From Pseudoalteromonas galatheae (GTDB lineage Bacteria; Pseudomonadota; Gammaproteobacteria; Enterobacterales; Alteromonadaceae): a stretch of 64,000 bases of DNA. The DNA is taken from positions 1,485,001 to 1,549,000 of the forward strand of contig NZ_PNCO02000001.1 in the NCBI RefSeq assembly GCF_005886105.2. Direction: 5' to 3'. Positions 55,138 to 64,000 of the stretch are shown one piece after another. The position numbers were made by a program, and so were the translations under genes. Numbering within the stretch: position 1 is the stretch's first letter; every line of letters starts with the position of its first letter. The notes beneath the pieces are model-generated. The model worked only from the letters and a program-made list of their open reading frames with translations, made no database searches and had not been told where the DNA came from.

Positions 55138-55217
55138 AGATATTATCGTTTGAGCGCATATCTATCGACAGGCAAAGGCAGAGCAGCGATACTCAAGCAT
55201 GTTGACCATACAGGGAA

Positions 55218-55664
55218 ATGAACTTGAACGCGCAAACTCAAACCAAAAATCACTTTTTACTCTTCGCAGGTGTGTGTACAGCCATTGCGGCAGTGGCGCA
55301 TGTAGGCTGCATTATCTTCGGTGCACCTTGGTATCGATTTTTTGGTGCCGGTGAGGAAATGGCTACTATGGCCGAGCAAGGGCTTATTTATCCTCACCTA
55401 ATCACTGCCGTTATCGCTACGATTTTACTGCTCTGGTCATGCTATGCGTTTTCAGGAGCGAAACGGATCCGACAATTACCTTTGATGAAAATCGCCCTAT
55501 GTGTAATAAGTGCAATCTTTTTAATTAGGGGAATTGGCTTTGTTTTTATCATGCCAGCCATCCCAGATAACAGCATGACGTTTTGGTGGGTGAGCTCCTC
55601 AATTTGCTTGGTAATAGGTGGCGCTTACGCGCTTGGAACCAAAAAGGCATGGTCACAAATCTAA
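55218..55664 (+). CDS. Small four-helix membrane protein, unknown function
   Basis: A 148-residue protein with four hydrophobic helices (about 12-36, 55-80, 88-112 and 120-140) and short loops. I do not recognise the family. CAGGG is very close to the ATG, so TTG two codons later (55224) is a possible start. It lies between the repeat cluster and a strong terminator, alone in its direction, and shows no motif that predicts a substrate. Confidence 0.72.
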   Translation: MNLNAQTQTKNHFLLFAGVCTAIAAVAHVGCIIFGAPWYRFFGAGEEMATMAEQGLIYPHLITAVIATILLLWSCYAFSGAKRIRQLPLMKIALCVISAIFLIRGIGFVFIMPAIPDNSMTFWWVSSSICLVIGGAYALGTKKAWSQI

Positions 55665-55671
55665 CCGTTTT

Positions 55672-55702
55672 AAAAGCTAGCACTTCAGGTGCTAGCTTTT
55701 TG
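55672..55702. terminator. Bidirectional terminator before katA 3' end
   Basis: AAAAGCTAGCAC-TTCAG-GTGCTAGCTTTT is a perfect 12-bp stem with A- and T-runs on either side. It serves the small membrane-protein gene and the leftward catalase gene. Confidence 0.92.
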
Positions 55703-55722
55703 TTCAGATTAGGCAGTTAACC

Positions 55723-57165
55723 TTATTCATTCAGTGCTGTTCTAACACCGGCTTCAAGTTCTTCATGAACAGATTTAAATAACCCAAGTTGGCGTTCTAT
55801 GATATGTTCAGGTACACCCGCCATCGCGCGTGCTATGTTGCCGTACAAGCGCTGCTTTTGGGCATCATCAAATAGGCAATATAGAGCACGAGGCTGTGAA
55901 AAATCATCATTGTCTTTGCGGTGGTCGTATCTATCCGCCATTCCCTCAAGTTCAAGAGCAGGGCGTTTATACTCTGGATTCTCTTTTGGGCCTCCCATCG
56001 AGTTAGGCTCGTAATAAGCATCTTCGTTACCACCGGGTTCATTGTTAAAGAACCGCATTGCACCGTCTTTGTGGTAATGATGCACAGGGCATTTTGGGCG
56101 ATTAACAGGTAATGCCTCATAATGCGTACCGAGTCGGTAGCGGTGAGCATCTGCATAGGAGAAAATGCGTGCTTGCAACATTTTATCCGGAGAAAATCCA
56201 ATGCCAGATACCACGTTAGACGGACTAAATGCGGCTTGTTCTATCTCAGCAAAATAATTGTCTGGTACGCGATTTAATTCGAGTGTGCCAACATTGATGA
56301 GTGGAAAGTCGCCATGCGGCCAGACTTTGGTTAAATCAAACGGATTGTGTTGGAATTGTTTTGCTTGTGCTTCAGTCATCACCTGAATTTTCATATCCCA
56401 TTTCGGATAATTTCCGCGCTCTATGGCCTCAAGCAAGTCCTCTTGAAAGCTCTCTCTGCTTTCGCCAATTACCGTTTTAGACTCTTCATCAGTATGATGC
56501 TGGTGGCCTTGTTGGGTTTTCATATGAAACTTTACCCAAACTCTTTGATCCTCTTCATTGATCAAACTAAAGGTATGTGAGCCATAACCGTTCATGTGCC
56601 TTACATCCGTTGGCAAGCCACGGTCAGACATTAAAATTAATACTTGATGCAGGCTTTCCGGTGACAGAGACCAAAAGTCCCATTGTGCGGTGTTGGAGCG
56701 TAGGTTGGTTTTAGGGTGGCGTTTTTGGGTGTGAATAAAATCTGGGAATTTATACGGATCACGAACAAAAAATACGGGGGTATTATTGCCAACTAGATCC
56801 CAGTTTCCTTCTTCAGTATAAAACTTTATCGAGAAACCTCTTACGTCACGCTCCGCATCGGCAGCCCCTTTTTCTCCGGCTACCGTTGAAAAGCGCATCA
56901 GAATGTCGGTTTGCTTACCAACCTCAGCAAATAGCTTTGCCTTGGTATATCGGCTTATATCGTTTGTTACTGTAAATGTTCCAAACGCCCCCCATCCCTT
57001 AGCATGAACGGTACGTTCTGGAATACGCTCTCTATTTTGATGCGCCAGTTTTTCGATTAACTGGTAATCTTCAACCAATAAGGGGCCTCTAGGACCTGCT
57101 GTAAGGCTATTTTGATTATCGGCGATTGGATTACCAGCTGTGGTGGTTAATGGACACTTGGTCAT
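55723..57165 (-). CDS. katA: Monofunctional heme catalase, small-subunit clade
   Basis: Decomposes hydrogen peroxide. The 480 residues match clade 3 small-subunit catalases. The distal histidine is H54 in [14 protein letters not shown] and the distal Asn lies in [14 protein letters not shown]. The proximal heme tyrosine lies in [14 protein letters not shown], followed by HYEALPVN. There is no signal peptide, so it acts in the cytosol. GAAGGAAACGAG precedes the ATG. It is a single-gene unit with its own promoter region upstream; I saw no clear OxyR box. Confidence 0.96.
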   Translation of the reverse strand: MTKCPLTTTAGNPIADNQNSLTAGPRGPLLVEDYQLIEKLAHQNRERIPERTVHAKGWGAFGTFTVTNDISRYTKAKLFAEVGKQTDILMRFSTVAGEKGAADAERDVRGFSIKFYTEEGNWDLVGNNTPVFFVRDPYKFPDFIHTQKRHPKTNLRSNTAQWDFWSLSPESLHQVLILMSDRGLPTDVRHMNGYGSHTFSLINEEDQRVWVKFHMKTQQGHQHHTDEESKTVIGESRESFQEDLLEAIERGNYPKWDMKIQVMTEAQAKQFQHNPFDLTKVWPHGDFPLINVGTLELNRVPDNYFAEIEQAAFSPSNVVSGIGFSPDKMLQARIFSYADAHRYRLGTHYEALPVNRPKCPVHHYHKDGAMRFFNNEPGGNEDAYYEPNSMGGPKENPEYKRPALELEGMADRYDHRKDNDDFSQPRALYCLFDDAQKQRLYGNIARAMAGVPEHIIERQLGLFKSVHEELEAGVRTALNE

Positions 57166-57312
57166 TGCTCGTTTCCTTCAAATAAAATTTAGAAACTAAC
57201 AGCAAGAATTAAACCAAAGAAAAAATTCAATTTAAACAATTGGTTGAGTAATAGCTTAGTGGTGGGTGTGATTTTTACAGAGCAAAGTTTTCAAAAGCGT
57301 TGTAAGAGCTAC

Positions 57313-57347
57313 GTAAGTGGTGAGCTAGGATATTGCTCACCACTTAC
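57313..57347. repeat. 13-bp perfect inverted repeat after the acyl-CoA ligase gene
   Basis: GTAAGTGGTGAGC at 57313-57325 pairs with GCTCACCACTTAC at 57335-57347 around a 9-nt loop, starting 10 bp past the ligase stop. No T-run follows on the minus strand, so it may stabilise the mRNA end or need Rho. Confidence 0.65.
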
Positions 57348-57356
57348 TCATCTTAG

Positions 57357-59075
57357 TTACTGAGATTCGGCAAATGCATCAAGTTCACTTTCCATTTGCT
57401 CTCGCATTTTGAACTTTTGTAGTTTGCCTGTGACCGTCATCGGATAATTTTCAACGAGCTTGATATGTTTTGGTACTTTGAAATAGGCGAGTTTATCTTT
57501 TAAAAAGATACGAATATCTTCCTCCGAAATATAATGATTGGGCTTAAGTTGAACCCAAGCACATACCTCTTCACCGTATTTGTCATCTTTAATCCCAAAT
57601 ACCGCAGCATCTTGAATATCATGATGATGATAAAGTACCTCTTCAATTTCTCTAGGATAAATATTCTCGCCACCGCGAATGATCATGTCTTTTATGCGGC
57701 CGACGATGCTAACGAAACCTTCGTCGTCCATTACCCCTAAATCGCCAGAATGTAGCCAGCCATCGTCATCAATGGTTGCTGCCGTTTTTTTAGGGTCTTG
57801 CCAATATCCTTTCATTACGCAATATCCACGAGCACATACTTCACCAGGCGTACCTATTGGGGCAATATGTCCGAGCTCATCAATAATTTTTACCTCGGTA
57901 TGTGGCATAGCGCGACCAACTGTCTGTACGCGTTTCTCAACAGGCGAGTCTATTTCGGTAATATTGTTGATTGGGCTGCACTCGGTTTGCCCATAACCAA
58001 TGAGTACATCGGTCATATGCATTTGGGTTTGAACTTGGCGCATGACCTTTTCTGGACAGGTCGAACCTGCCATCACTCCAGTGCGCAGCGAAGACAAATC
58101 AAACTGCGTAAAGTCTGGGTGTTCTAATTGTGCGATAAACATAGTCGGCACACCGTGAAGTCCGGTGCATTTTTCTCGTTCAACAACTTGTAAAGTGATA
58201 AGTGGATCAAAGCTATCGTTAGGGAATACAGCGCACGCCCCTTTACTGATACAAACGAGATTACCTAGCACCATGCCAAAACAATGATAAAGTGGTACGG
58301 GAATACAAAGCTTGTCTTGCTCCGTGAGCTTCATGGCATTGGCGACGAGTAATCCGTTATTGAGGATATTATTGTGGGTGAGGGTGGCGCCTTTTGGGTT
58401 ACCAGTGGTACCTGAAGTAAATTGAATATTGATAGCGTCACTGGCGCTGAGGTTGGCAGCAATTGCAGTTGCCTCAAGATAGTGGGCATCGTTTGCTTTA
58501 GATAACAAGGTGCTGAAATTCATCAGGCCCGGTTCAATATCGTCGTCAATCAGCACAATCTGCTTGAGCGATGGTAGACGCTTTGAACATAGTTCGCCAA
58601 ACATGCTGTCATAGGACTCTGGAGCCAGCTCTCTTATCATGTCTACATAATGACTGTGTTTAAATGATTTCGCCATGATTAGCATTTTACATTCAACATT
58701 ATTTAGCACGTATTCAAGCTCGCTCGGGCGGTAGGCGGGGTTAATGCACACCATGACCGCGCCAATTTTTGCGGTTGCGAATTGCACAAGACTCCATTCG
58801 AAATTGTTTGGTGACCAAATTCCAACTCTATCCCCTGGCTTTATTCCCACAGCTAAAAGGCTTGCGGCAAGTTGATTGATTTTTTCGAGGTACTCACGAT
58901 AATTTAAGCGAACTGATTGATGAGAAACAACTATGGCTTCTTTTTCAGGATAATTGTCGACAATGCGCTCTAAATATTGCCCTATAGTGAGTTGAGTTAA
59001 TGGTTCTGCTTGGGGGCCTTTGAAGTAACTCTTTGTAAGTGCTTTTACATTTAAAGTTTGGCTCTTTGTTGTCAT
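57357..59075 (-). CDS. Medium/long-chain acyl-CoA ligase-like AMP-binding enzyme
   Basis: Activates a carboxylic acid through an acyl-adenylate. It has INIQFTSGTTGNPKGATLTHNN (P-loop), GYGQTECSP, WLHSGDLGVMDDEG, GRIKDMIIRGGENIYPREIEE and the late lysine in MTVTGKLQKFKMRE. ATG 59075 with AAGGA just upstream is preferred over ATG 59111, giving 572 residues. The sequence fits the fatty-acyl-CoA synthetase FadD3/YngI-like group; the chain length preferred is unknown. It stands alone between catalase and the RND pump genes. Confidence 0.87.
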   Translation of the reverse strand: MTTKSQTLNVKALTKSYFKGPQAEPLTQLTIGQYLERIVDNYPEKEAIVVSHQSVRLNYREYLEKINQLAASLLAVGIKPGDRVGIWSPNNFEWSLVQFATAKIGAVMVCINPAYRPSELEYVLNNVECKMLIMAKSFKHSHYVDMIRELAPESYDSMFGELCSKRLPSLKQIVLIDDDIEPGLMNFSTLLSKANDAHYLEATAIAANLSASDAINIQFTSGTTGNPKGATLTHNNILNNGLLVANAMKLTEQDKLCIPVPLYHCFGMVLGNLVCISKGACAVFPNDSFDPLITLQVVEREKCTGLHGVPTMFIAQLEHPDFTQFDLSSLRTGVMAGSTCPEKVMRQVQTQMHMTDVLIGYGQTECSPINNITEIDSPVEKRVQTVGRAMPHTEVKIIDELGHIAPIGTPGEVCARGYCVMKGYWQDPKKTAATIDDDGWLHSGDLGVMDDEGFVSIVGRIKDMIIRGGENIYPREIEEVLYHHHDIQDAAVFGIKDDKYGEEVCAWVQLKPNHYISEEDIRIFLKDKLAYFKVPKHIKLVENYPMTVTGKLQKFKMREQMESELDAFAESQ

Positions 59076-59251
59076 GTCTTGTCCTTGCTGTTGATCTCTA
59101 GTTTTTATCATTATGCTTTATCAGTGATAACTTAATTGTCGACAAAATCAAGTGCGATTGGACGAAAAGCATAAAATTACGACTAATGGATAGTGATAAA
59201 ATGTGTGATGGCGAGAGAGTGGAAAGGTGGTAGTAGCTTTATCAGACATAT

Positions 59252-59279
59252 AAAAAACGCCTGAAAATTCAGGCGTTTT
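59252..59279 (-). terminator. Terminator after the RND pump operon
   Basis: ACGCCTGAA-AA-TTCAGGCGT forms a 9-bp stem with a run of six T on the minus strand, about 25 bp past the acrB-type stop. Confidence 0.88.
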
Positions 59280-59302
59280 GTGGTTTAACTTAAGGGATGT
59301 TG

Positions 59303-62300
59303 TTAAGCTAATCCTTCATCTGTATCGACATGCTCATCTTTATGATGCTTCGCGATTTCATCTGAAAGTTCTTGTTTAGAACGCTTCTCTGACATCCGTC
59401 TTGCCATTAGCCAATAGAAGAACAGTGGCAAGAAGAATACTGCGAGGAAGGTCGCCGAGAGCATACCACCCATTACGCCAGTACCCACACTGTGTCTTGC
59501 TCCTGCGCCAGCTCCTGAACTCATCACCAGTGGAACAACACCGAGTATGAAAGCAAGTGAAGTCATGATAATAGGTCTAAAACGCAGTCTTGCCGCTTCA
59601 AGGGCTGCGGTTGCCGGACTCCACCCTTCTTGATACTTCATGAGTGCGTACTCGACAATAAGAATGGCATTTTTACTGGCAAGGCCAAGTAGGGTAACCA
59701 AACCGATTTGGAAGTAAACGTCGTTGGTTAGCCCAGCGATCCAGATTGAGACCAATGCACCAAAAGTACCAAACGGCAGCGCTAACATAACTGAGAATGG
59801 CAATGACCAGCGCTCATAGAGTGCTGCGAGGATCAAAAATACCATGATCACAGCCATACCTAGAGCAATACCGGTTGTGCCAGAGTTTTGCTTTTCTTGG
59901 AATGCAGAACCCGTCCACTCGTACGTCATGTCTGGTGGTAGCACTTTGTTGGCGATACGCTCAAATTCTGCGATAGCTTGACCTGAGCTATAACCAGGTG
60001 CAGCTTCGCCCATTAGCTTCACAGCTGATAGGTTATTGTAACGATTCATGGTTTCTGGACCGCGACTATACTCAACATCCGTAAATGCCGAAATTGGTAC
60101 CATTTCGCCGCGATTGTTTTTCACGTATATACGTCCAACATCTTCCGGTGTCATTCTAAACTCGGCTTCTGCTGACATAATCACCTGCCATGCACGACCA
60201 AACTTATTGAAGTCGTTGACGTAGTAGTTACCTAAATTGGCTGCAAGTGCGTTAAACGCAGAATTAATATTAACCCCCATGGCACGCGCTTGTTCACGAT
60301 CCATATGCACCTTTAGCTGTGGTGCATCAGGACGCCATAGCGTTTGAATGCCAGTAAGGATAGGGCTCTTCTGCGCCTCAGCCATGATCATCTGCATACC
60401 TTGCTTCAATTTAGCAGGATCAGAGCCGCCTTTATTTTGCAAGAAGACTTCAAATCCGCCTGTTGTACCCAAGCCGAAAATTGGTGGTGGGTTAAACGCT
60501 AGCACTAGTGCTTCATTAATATGCGCAGTTTTCATAAATAACTCACCAACAAGTTCTTTCGCCGACACATCACGTTCATCCCAATGTGTCTGCGTCACGA
60601 ACATAGTCGCAGCGCTATTTTTGAAGCCACCACCGATGAAATCCATCCCCGTAAACGCCACGACGTTTTCGTTAGCTGGGTTTGATTTTGCAGCAGCAAT
60701 TACTTCATCTGCCACTTTAGCGGTGCGCTCTAGTGAAGAACCATCAGGCAAGAACACAGCAATCATGTAGTAACCTTGATCTTCATCAGGTACTAAAGAG
60801 CTTGGCGTTTTTTGCCATAAGAATACCGTAGCACCAATCATGGCTGCCATTAGTGTTAGGCCCACAAAACCACGGCGGACCATAAAGCTAACCGCGCCAA
60901 CATAGCGTCCGGTTACACGATGGAACCAGTCATTGAACCACAAGAAAAACTTGGCATCTTGTTTATGCTCGTGCTTAAGCAGCAATACACAAAGTGCTGG
61001 TGTCATCGTCAATGCAACCACACCGGATAAACTTACAGAGATGGAGATTGTGATCGCAAATTGGCGGAATAGTTCGCCTGTTAACCCGCCTAGGAAAGCG
61101 ATAGGTACAAACACTGAACACAATACCAATACAATCGCGACTACGGGGCCGCTTACTTCCTGCATCGCTTTAACCGCTGCTTCTCTAGCCTGCAAGCCTT
61201 GCTCATGCATGATCCGCTCGACATTCTCAAGTACTACAATGGCGTCATCTACCACGATACCAATCGATAACACCATGCCGAACAGCGTAAGGGTGTTAAT
61301 CGAGTAACCGAGCATATAGAGACCTGCAAATGTACCAAGTAACGAGACCGGAACTGCAAGCGTTGGAATTAGCGTTGCGCGCCAGTTTTGCAAGAACAGG
61401 TAAACCACTAAGAATACCAAGATCATTGCTTCACCAAGCGTTTTTAACACCTCTCGAATTGAGACTTCTACAAAGCGTGTGGTGTCGTAAGAGTTTACGT
61501 GAGCAAGACCAGTAGGGAACTGAGGTTTGATCTGTTCAATTTCAGCCTCTACTGCTTTAGCTACGTCAAGCGCATTCGCGCCCGGTTGCAAGAATACACC
61601 GAGTAATACCGCTTCCTTACCGTTAATAGTACCTTGGAAGTTATAGTCTTTTGAGCCAAGCTCTACGCGAGCAACATCCTTAAGGCGCAGTGTTGAGCCA
61701 TCAGGGTTTGCACGAACGATGATATTTTCGAACTCTTCAGCCGTCGATAAACGTCCTTTTGCAGTAACACTGTAAACTAGCGATTGCGCGTCTTGAGAAG
61801 TTGGAGTGGCACCAATACTACCCGCCGCATATTGAGAGTTTTGCTCTCTAATTGCGCCTGAAATTTCATCTGCTGTGACTTGCAGTTGACTCATAATATC
61901 CGGACGTAGCCAAATACGCATGGCGTAGTCTTTGGCACCAAAGATTTGCACGTTAGTCGTCCCTGGAATACGCTTGACGCGGTCAAGAATATTCATGGTG
62001 ACATAGTTAGATGTCCAGAGACTATCTCGAGTTCCATCTGGTGAATAAAACGCATGCACTTGCAAGAAGTTAGAAGAGGTCTTTTGAACCACCACGCCTT
62101 GGCGTCTTGTTTCTTCAGGGAGACGAGCTTCTACTTGCTTCACACGGTTATTAACATCGACAGCGGCCTGATCAACATCTGTTCCTATCTCAAAAGTTAC
62201 TGCAATAGTTGTTACTCCTGAGTTAGTACTGGTTGATGTCATATACATCATACCTTCAACACCGGTAATCGCGTTCTCGATGGGGGTTGCAACAGTTTGT

Positions 62301-62476
62301 TCCAATACATCTGCTGATGCACCTGGGTATACCGCACGTACTTCAACTTGAGGTGGTGCGATTTCGGGATACTGTGCAACTGGTAAACTGCGCATTGCAG
62401 CAAGACCTGCGAGCACTATCACGATAGAAATAACAAAGGCGAAAATAGGCCTGTTAATGAAGTATTTGGAGAACAT
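59303..62476 (-). CDS. HAE1-family RND efflux permease (AcrB-type)
   Basis: Inner-membrane proton/drug antiporter of 1057 residues. It has the duplicated 6+6 helix layout with two large periplasmic loops. It starts FSKYFINRPIFAFVISIVIVLAG, and the proton-relay aspartates lie in GIVVDDAIVVLENVERIM (about residue 405). The late segment KNAILIVEYALMKYQEG is also conserved. It follows the adaptor gene by 4 bp. No outer-membrane TolC gene is present, as in acrAB. Substrates of the subfamily are antibiotics, dyes and detergents; which ones cannot be told here. Confidence 0.94.
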   Translation of the reverse strand: MFSKYFINRPIFAFVISIVIVLAGLAAMRSLPVAQYPEIAPPQVEVRAVYPGASADVLEQTVATPIENAITGVEGMMYMTSTSTNSGVTTIAVTFEIGTDVDQAAVDVNNRVKQVEARLPEETRRQGVVVQKTSSNFLQVHAFYSPDGTRDSLWTSNYVTMNILDRVKRIPGTTNVQIFGAKDYAMRIWLRPDIMSQLQVTADEISGAIREQNSQYAAGSIGATPTSQDAQSLVYSVTAKGRLSTAEEFENIIVRANPDGSTLRLKDVARVELGSKDYNFQGTINGKEAVLLGVFLQPGANALDVAKAVEAEIEQIKPQFPTGLAHVNSYDTTRFVEVSIREVLKTLGEAMILVFLVVYLFLQNWRATLIPTLAVPVSLLGTFAGLYMLGYSINTLTLFGMVLSIGIVVDDAIVVLENVERIMHEQGLQAREAAVKAMQEVSGPVVAIVLVLCSVFVPIAFLGGLTGELFRQFAITISISVSLSGVVALTMTPALCVLLLKHEHKQDAKFFLWFNDWFHRVTGRYVGAVSFMVRRGFVGLTLMAAMIGATVFLWQKTPSSLVPDEDQGYYMIAVFLPDGSSLERTAKVADEVIAAAKSNPANENVVAFTGMDFIGGGFKNSAATMFVTQTHWDERDVSAKELVGELFMKTAHINEALVLAFNPPPIFGLGTTGGFEVFLQNKGGSDPAKLKQGMQMIMAEAQKSPILTGIQTLWRPDAPQLKVHMDREQARAMGVNINSAFNALAANLGNYYVNDFNKFGRAWQVIMSAEAEFRMTPEDVGRIYVKNNRGEMVPISAFTDVEYSRGPETMNRYNNLSAVKLMGEAAPGYSSGQAIAEFERIANKVLPPDMTYEWTGSAFQEKQNSGTTGIALGMAVIMVFLILAALYERWSLPFSVMLALPFGTFGALVSIWIAGLTNDVYFQIGLVTLLGLASKNAILIVEYALMKYQEGWSPATAALEAARLRFRPIIMTSLAFILGVVPLVMSSGAGAGARHSVGTGVMGGMLSATFLAVFFLPLFFYWLMARRMSEKRSKQELSDEIAKHHKDEHVDTDEGLA

Positions 62477-62480
62477 CAGA

Positions 62481-63653
62481 TTATTCCCCTTGCTCGCTCA
62501 CAGACACCGGCATGCCAGGAAAAAAGATCCTCGCCATACCTTCAACAATAACGGGTTGTCCTTCTTTTAGGCCTTCGCGAATAACCCACATATTTTCACC
62601 ATTAAGCTTGACCCATTCACCAACTTTGACAGGTGCGGGCAGAGCGACTGTTGTGCCTTGTTCATTTTTAGTGGCAATATACACAAATTTACCCGTGCCA
62701 TTATCTAGTACCGCTCTTTGCGGCAGAACAATAGCGTTATTGCGTACTGCACCTGAGAGCTTAACTCGCACAAATTGGCCAGGCCTTAGTTCGCCGTTTT
62801 CATTAGGGATACGAGCTTGTAACTCACTGGTACCCGTAAAGCGGTTTACGCGAACGTCGCTAAAGTTTACTTTACCCGCTTGTCCGTAAAGCGAACCATC
62901 TTGCAGAATAATTGTGGTATCAAACTCATTATGTTCTGGCAGGGCTAAGGAGCCGTTTTCCACATCTTGGCGCATTGCCAATTGCTCACGCTCGGAAAAG
63001 CCAAATCGAGCGCGAATCGTGCTGATATCGGTAAGTTCGGTTAAAAGTACACTTGGACCAGAAACGTAGCTACCTTCTGACATCAGTTCGCGACCGACAA
63101 TCCCAGATACTGGCGCTTCAACTTTGGCATATTCAAGATCCAGCTTAGCTTCACTCAACGCGACTTTTGCAGATTCTAAATTCGCAACTGCAATATCGTA
63201 AGCAGACACTGAATTGTCAAAGTCGCGCTTTGACACTGAGCGTTCGTTCTTTAAACGCTCAAGTCTCTCACTTTCTCGCTTAGTTTGGTCAACGTTTGCT
63301 TTCGCTGCCTGAAGTGCTGCTTGCGCTTTATCTACAGCTAATTCAAATGGTTTAAGCTCAATGGTAAATAGCGAATGACCAGCTTTTACAAACTGACCTT
63401 CCTCAAAGTTGCGAGATTCGATGATCCCAGAAACCCGAGAACGAATTTCTACTTCTTTATCACCCGCGAGAGTGGCTGGAAGTTCGATATCGAAAGGCAC
63501 TGATTGAGTAGTAACTTGTTGTACACTCACTTGCGCAGGTGGCATTGCTTGCCCTCCTTGCTGTGGTGCTTCTGAACACGCAGACAAAGTGCCTAACGTG
63601 AGCATTAAAAAAGATAGGTGTTTAACACGACTGCGTATTGATGCTGGATACAT
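62481..63653 (-). CDS. RND periplasmic adaptor lipoprotein (AcrA-type)
   Basis: Membrane-fusion partner of the RND permease. A lipoprotein signal peptide ends in LGTLSAC, so the mature chain would be lipidated. An alpha-hairpin (about 100-175: KAQAALQAAKANVDQTKRESERLERLKNERSVSKRDF) sits between lipoyl halves, followed by beta-barrel and MP domains. Start choice: a GTG at 63659 overlaps the GGAG ribosome site itself. I therefore prefer ATG 63653, giving 390 residues with that GGAG about 5 nt upstream. Confidence 0.93.
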   Translation of the reverse strand: MYPASIRSRVKHLSFLMLTLGTLSACSEAPQQGGQAMPPAQVSVQQVTTQSVPFDIELPATLAGDKEVEIRSRVSGIIESRNFEEGQFVKAGHSLFTIELKPFELAVDKAQAALQAAKANVDQTKRESERLERLKNERSVSKRDFDNSVSAYDIAVANLESAKVALSEAKLDLEYAKVEAPVSGIVGRELMSEGSYVSGPSVLLTELTDISTIRARFGFSEREQLAMRQDVENGSLALPEHNEFDTTIILQDGSLYGQAGKVNFSDVRVNRFTGTSELQARIPNENGELRPGQFVRVKLSGAVRNNAIVLPQRAVLDNGTGKFVYIATKNEQGTTVALPAPVKVGEWVKLNGENMWVIREGLKEGQPVIVEGMARIFFPGMPVSVSEQGE

Positions 63654-63943
63654 GAACACTCCAATTCCTATATTATCATTTTATGCTGCCCCGACTTTGA
63701 CGGGGAACTACCTTGCAATTTGCCTTTTATAACGCACACTCAACTGGATGCAATCAGTCAAGTGAGTTCATTTCATACCTTAACCACACCAAAGTAAAGG
63801 CTATTTGTTCGACAATTAAACAAGTAAACGGTAGTGTATACTTAAAGAAATAAAAGGTAAACGGTTGCGTGTACTTTTCTTCGGTTTAGGTATACGATCA
63901 TGTGTACTTTTTATTAACGACTTTATTGATTAAAATAAAGGGA
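63654..63943. other. Control region upstream of the RND pump
   Basis: It holds a small CCCCG/CGGGG hairpin (63689-63705) in the probable pump leader and the three-copy operator-like array (63824-63909). No gene was found between the pump and the possible edge gene at 63944. Confidence 0.7.
63824..63909. promoter_or_regulatory. Three palindromic elements at exact 33-bp spacing, candidate operators
   Basis: Elements begin at 63824, 63857 and 63890: GTAAACGGTAGTGTATACTT, GTAAACGGTTGCGTGTACTT and GTATACGATCATGTGTACTT. Each, with the preceding bases, is an imperfect inverted repeat of the form AAGTAnAC-N6-GTnTACTT. Spacing is 33 bp both times, about three turns of DNA, so bound dimers would sit on one face. 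They lie 165-255 bp upstream of the RND adaptor gene and just before the possible gene at the right edge. A dedicated repressor or activator is likely. Confidence 0.65.
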
Positions 63944-64000
63944 ATGTTGATTTATTACGAAGAAGGCTTATCTAGAGATAGAGAAGTAGTTCTTGGTATG
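63944..64000 (+). CDS. Possible start of a gene cut by the right edge
   Basis: From ATG 63944 the frame is open to the end of the window (MLIYYEEGLSRDREVVLGM, 19 codons). AAGGGA touches the ATG with no spacing, which is poor; the TTG at 63947 or 63926 could be the start instead. Too little is visible to name a family. It may be a regulator divergent from the pump, but this is only positional. Confidence 0.3.
   Translation, partial: MLIYYEEGLSRDREVVLGM

Larger units (their letters stand above)
54691..55217. other. Intergenic region with three REP/BIME repeats (527 bp, no gene)
   Basis: Three copies of a repeat of about 90 bp (C, D, E) fill most of the gap after the kinase gene. No credible small gene was seen. 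There is no clear terminator after the kinase, so the repeat hairpins may provide transcript ends. Confidence 0.85.

Noticed and set aside
60348-61307. Plus-strand frames of 140 and 124 codons under the RND permease gene
   Set aside because: Antisense shadows of an intact 1057-residue pump; no start signals or family resemblance.

Overview
This window looks like a chromosomal segment of a marine gammaproteobacterium of the order Alteromonadales, most likely Pseudoalteromonas. The evidence is moderate-to-low GC, the gdhB/pyrD/zapC/rlmKL/uup and comEC/msbA/lpxK/kdsB gene orders shared with other gammaproteobacteria, a gltA-sdhCDAB-sucABCD respiratory block, and protein sequences that resemble enterobacterial orthologues but are clearly diverged. 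The genus is an inference. No rRNA, tRNA, CRISPR array, phage or insertion sequence was recognised.

Layout. 1-25.2 kb is housekeeping: an RND/MMPL-type exporter cut by the left edge, the giant NAD-glutamate dehydrogenase, pyrD, zapC, a zinc-ribbon protein, rlmKL, a glutaredoxin-like protein, uup, a secreted DUF3466 protein, DUF2062, comEC, then msbA-lpxK-ycaR-kdsB-pseudouridine synthase-tcdA in a tight row. Convergent csdE/csdA follow, so the tRNA ct6A enzyme TcdA sits opposite its sulfur-transfer partners. 25.2-36.8 kb is the TCA block: gltA leftward, sdhCDAB and sucABCD rightward, with clear hairpin terminators. SucB carries two lipoyl domains.

36.8-46.9 kb is accessory catabolism. A divergent locus encodes a complete route for trans-4-hydroxy-proline (epimerase, FAD dehydrogenase, DapA-type deaminase, semialdehyde dehydrogenase) with an M24 prolidase-like peptidase and a GntR/FCD regulator. 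Two copies of the palindrome TTGTATACAA lie where operators would be expected. Propionyl-CoA synthetase follows.

46.9-55.2 kb is a self-contained export and sensing module: HlyD adaptor, ABC ATPase, two FtsX-type permeases, a sigma-54 activator and a histidine kinase with almost no periplasmic domain. It is preceded by a good sigma-54 promoter with upstream TGTCCG repeats, and is bracketed on both sides by clusters of REP/BIME-type palindromic repeats. I consider this the best candidate for an under-described system here: a Gram-negative transporter plus intramembrane-sensing kinase unit wired to sigma-54.

55.2-64 kb holds a small membrane protein, catalase, a fatty-acyl-CoA-ligase-like enzyme and an acrAB-type RND pump transcribed leftward. 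Upstream of the pump, at the right edge, are three copies of a palindromic 20-bp element spaced exactly 33 bp apart, probably an operator array.
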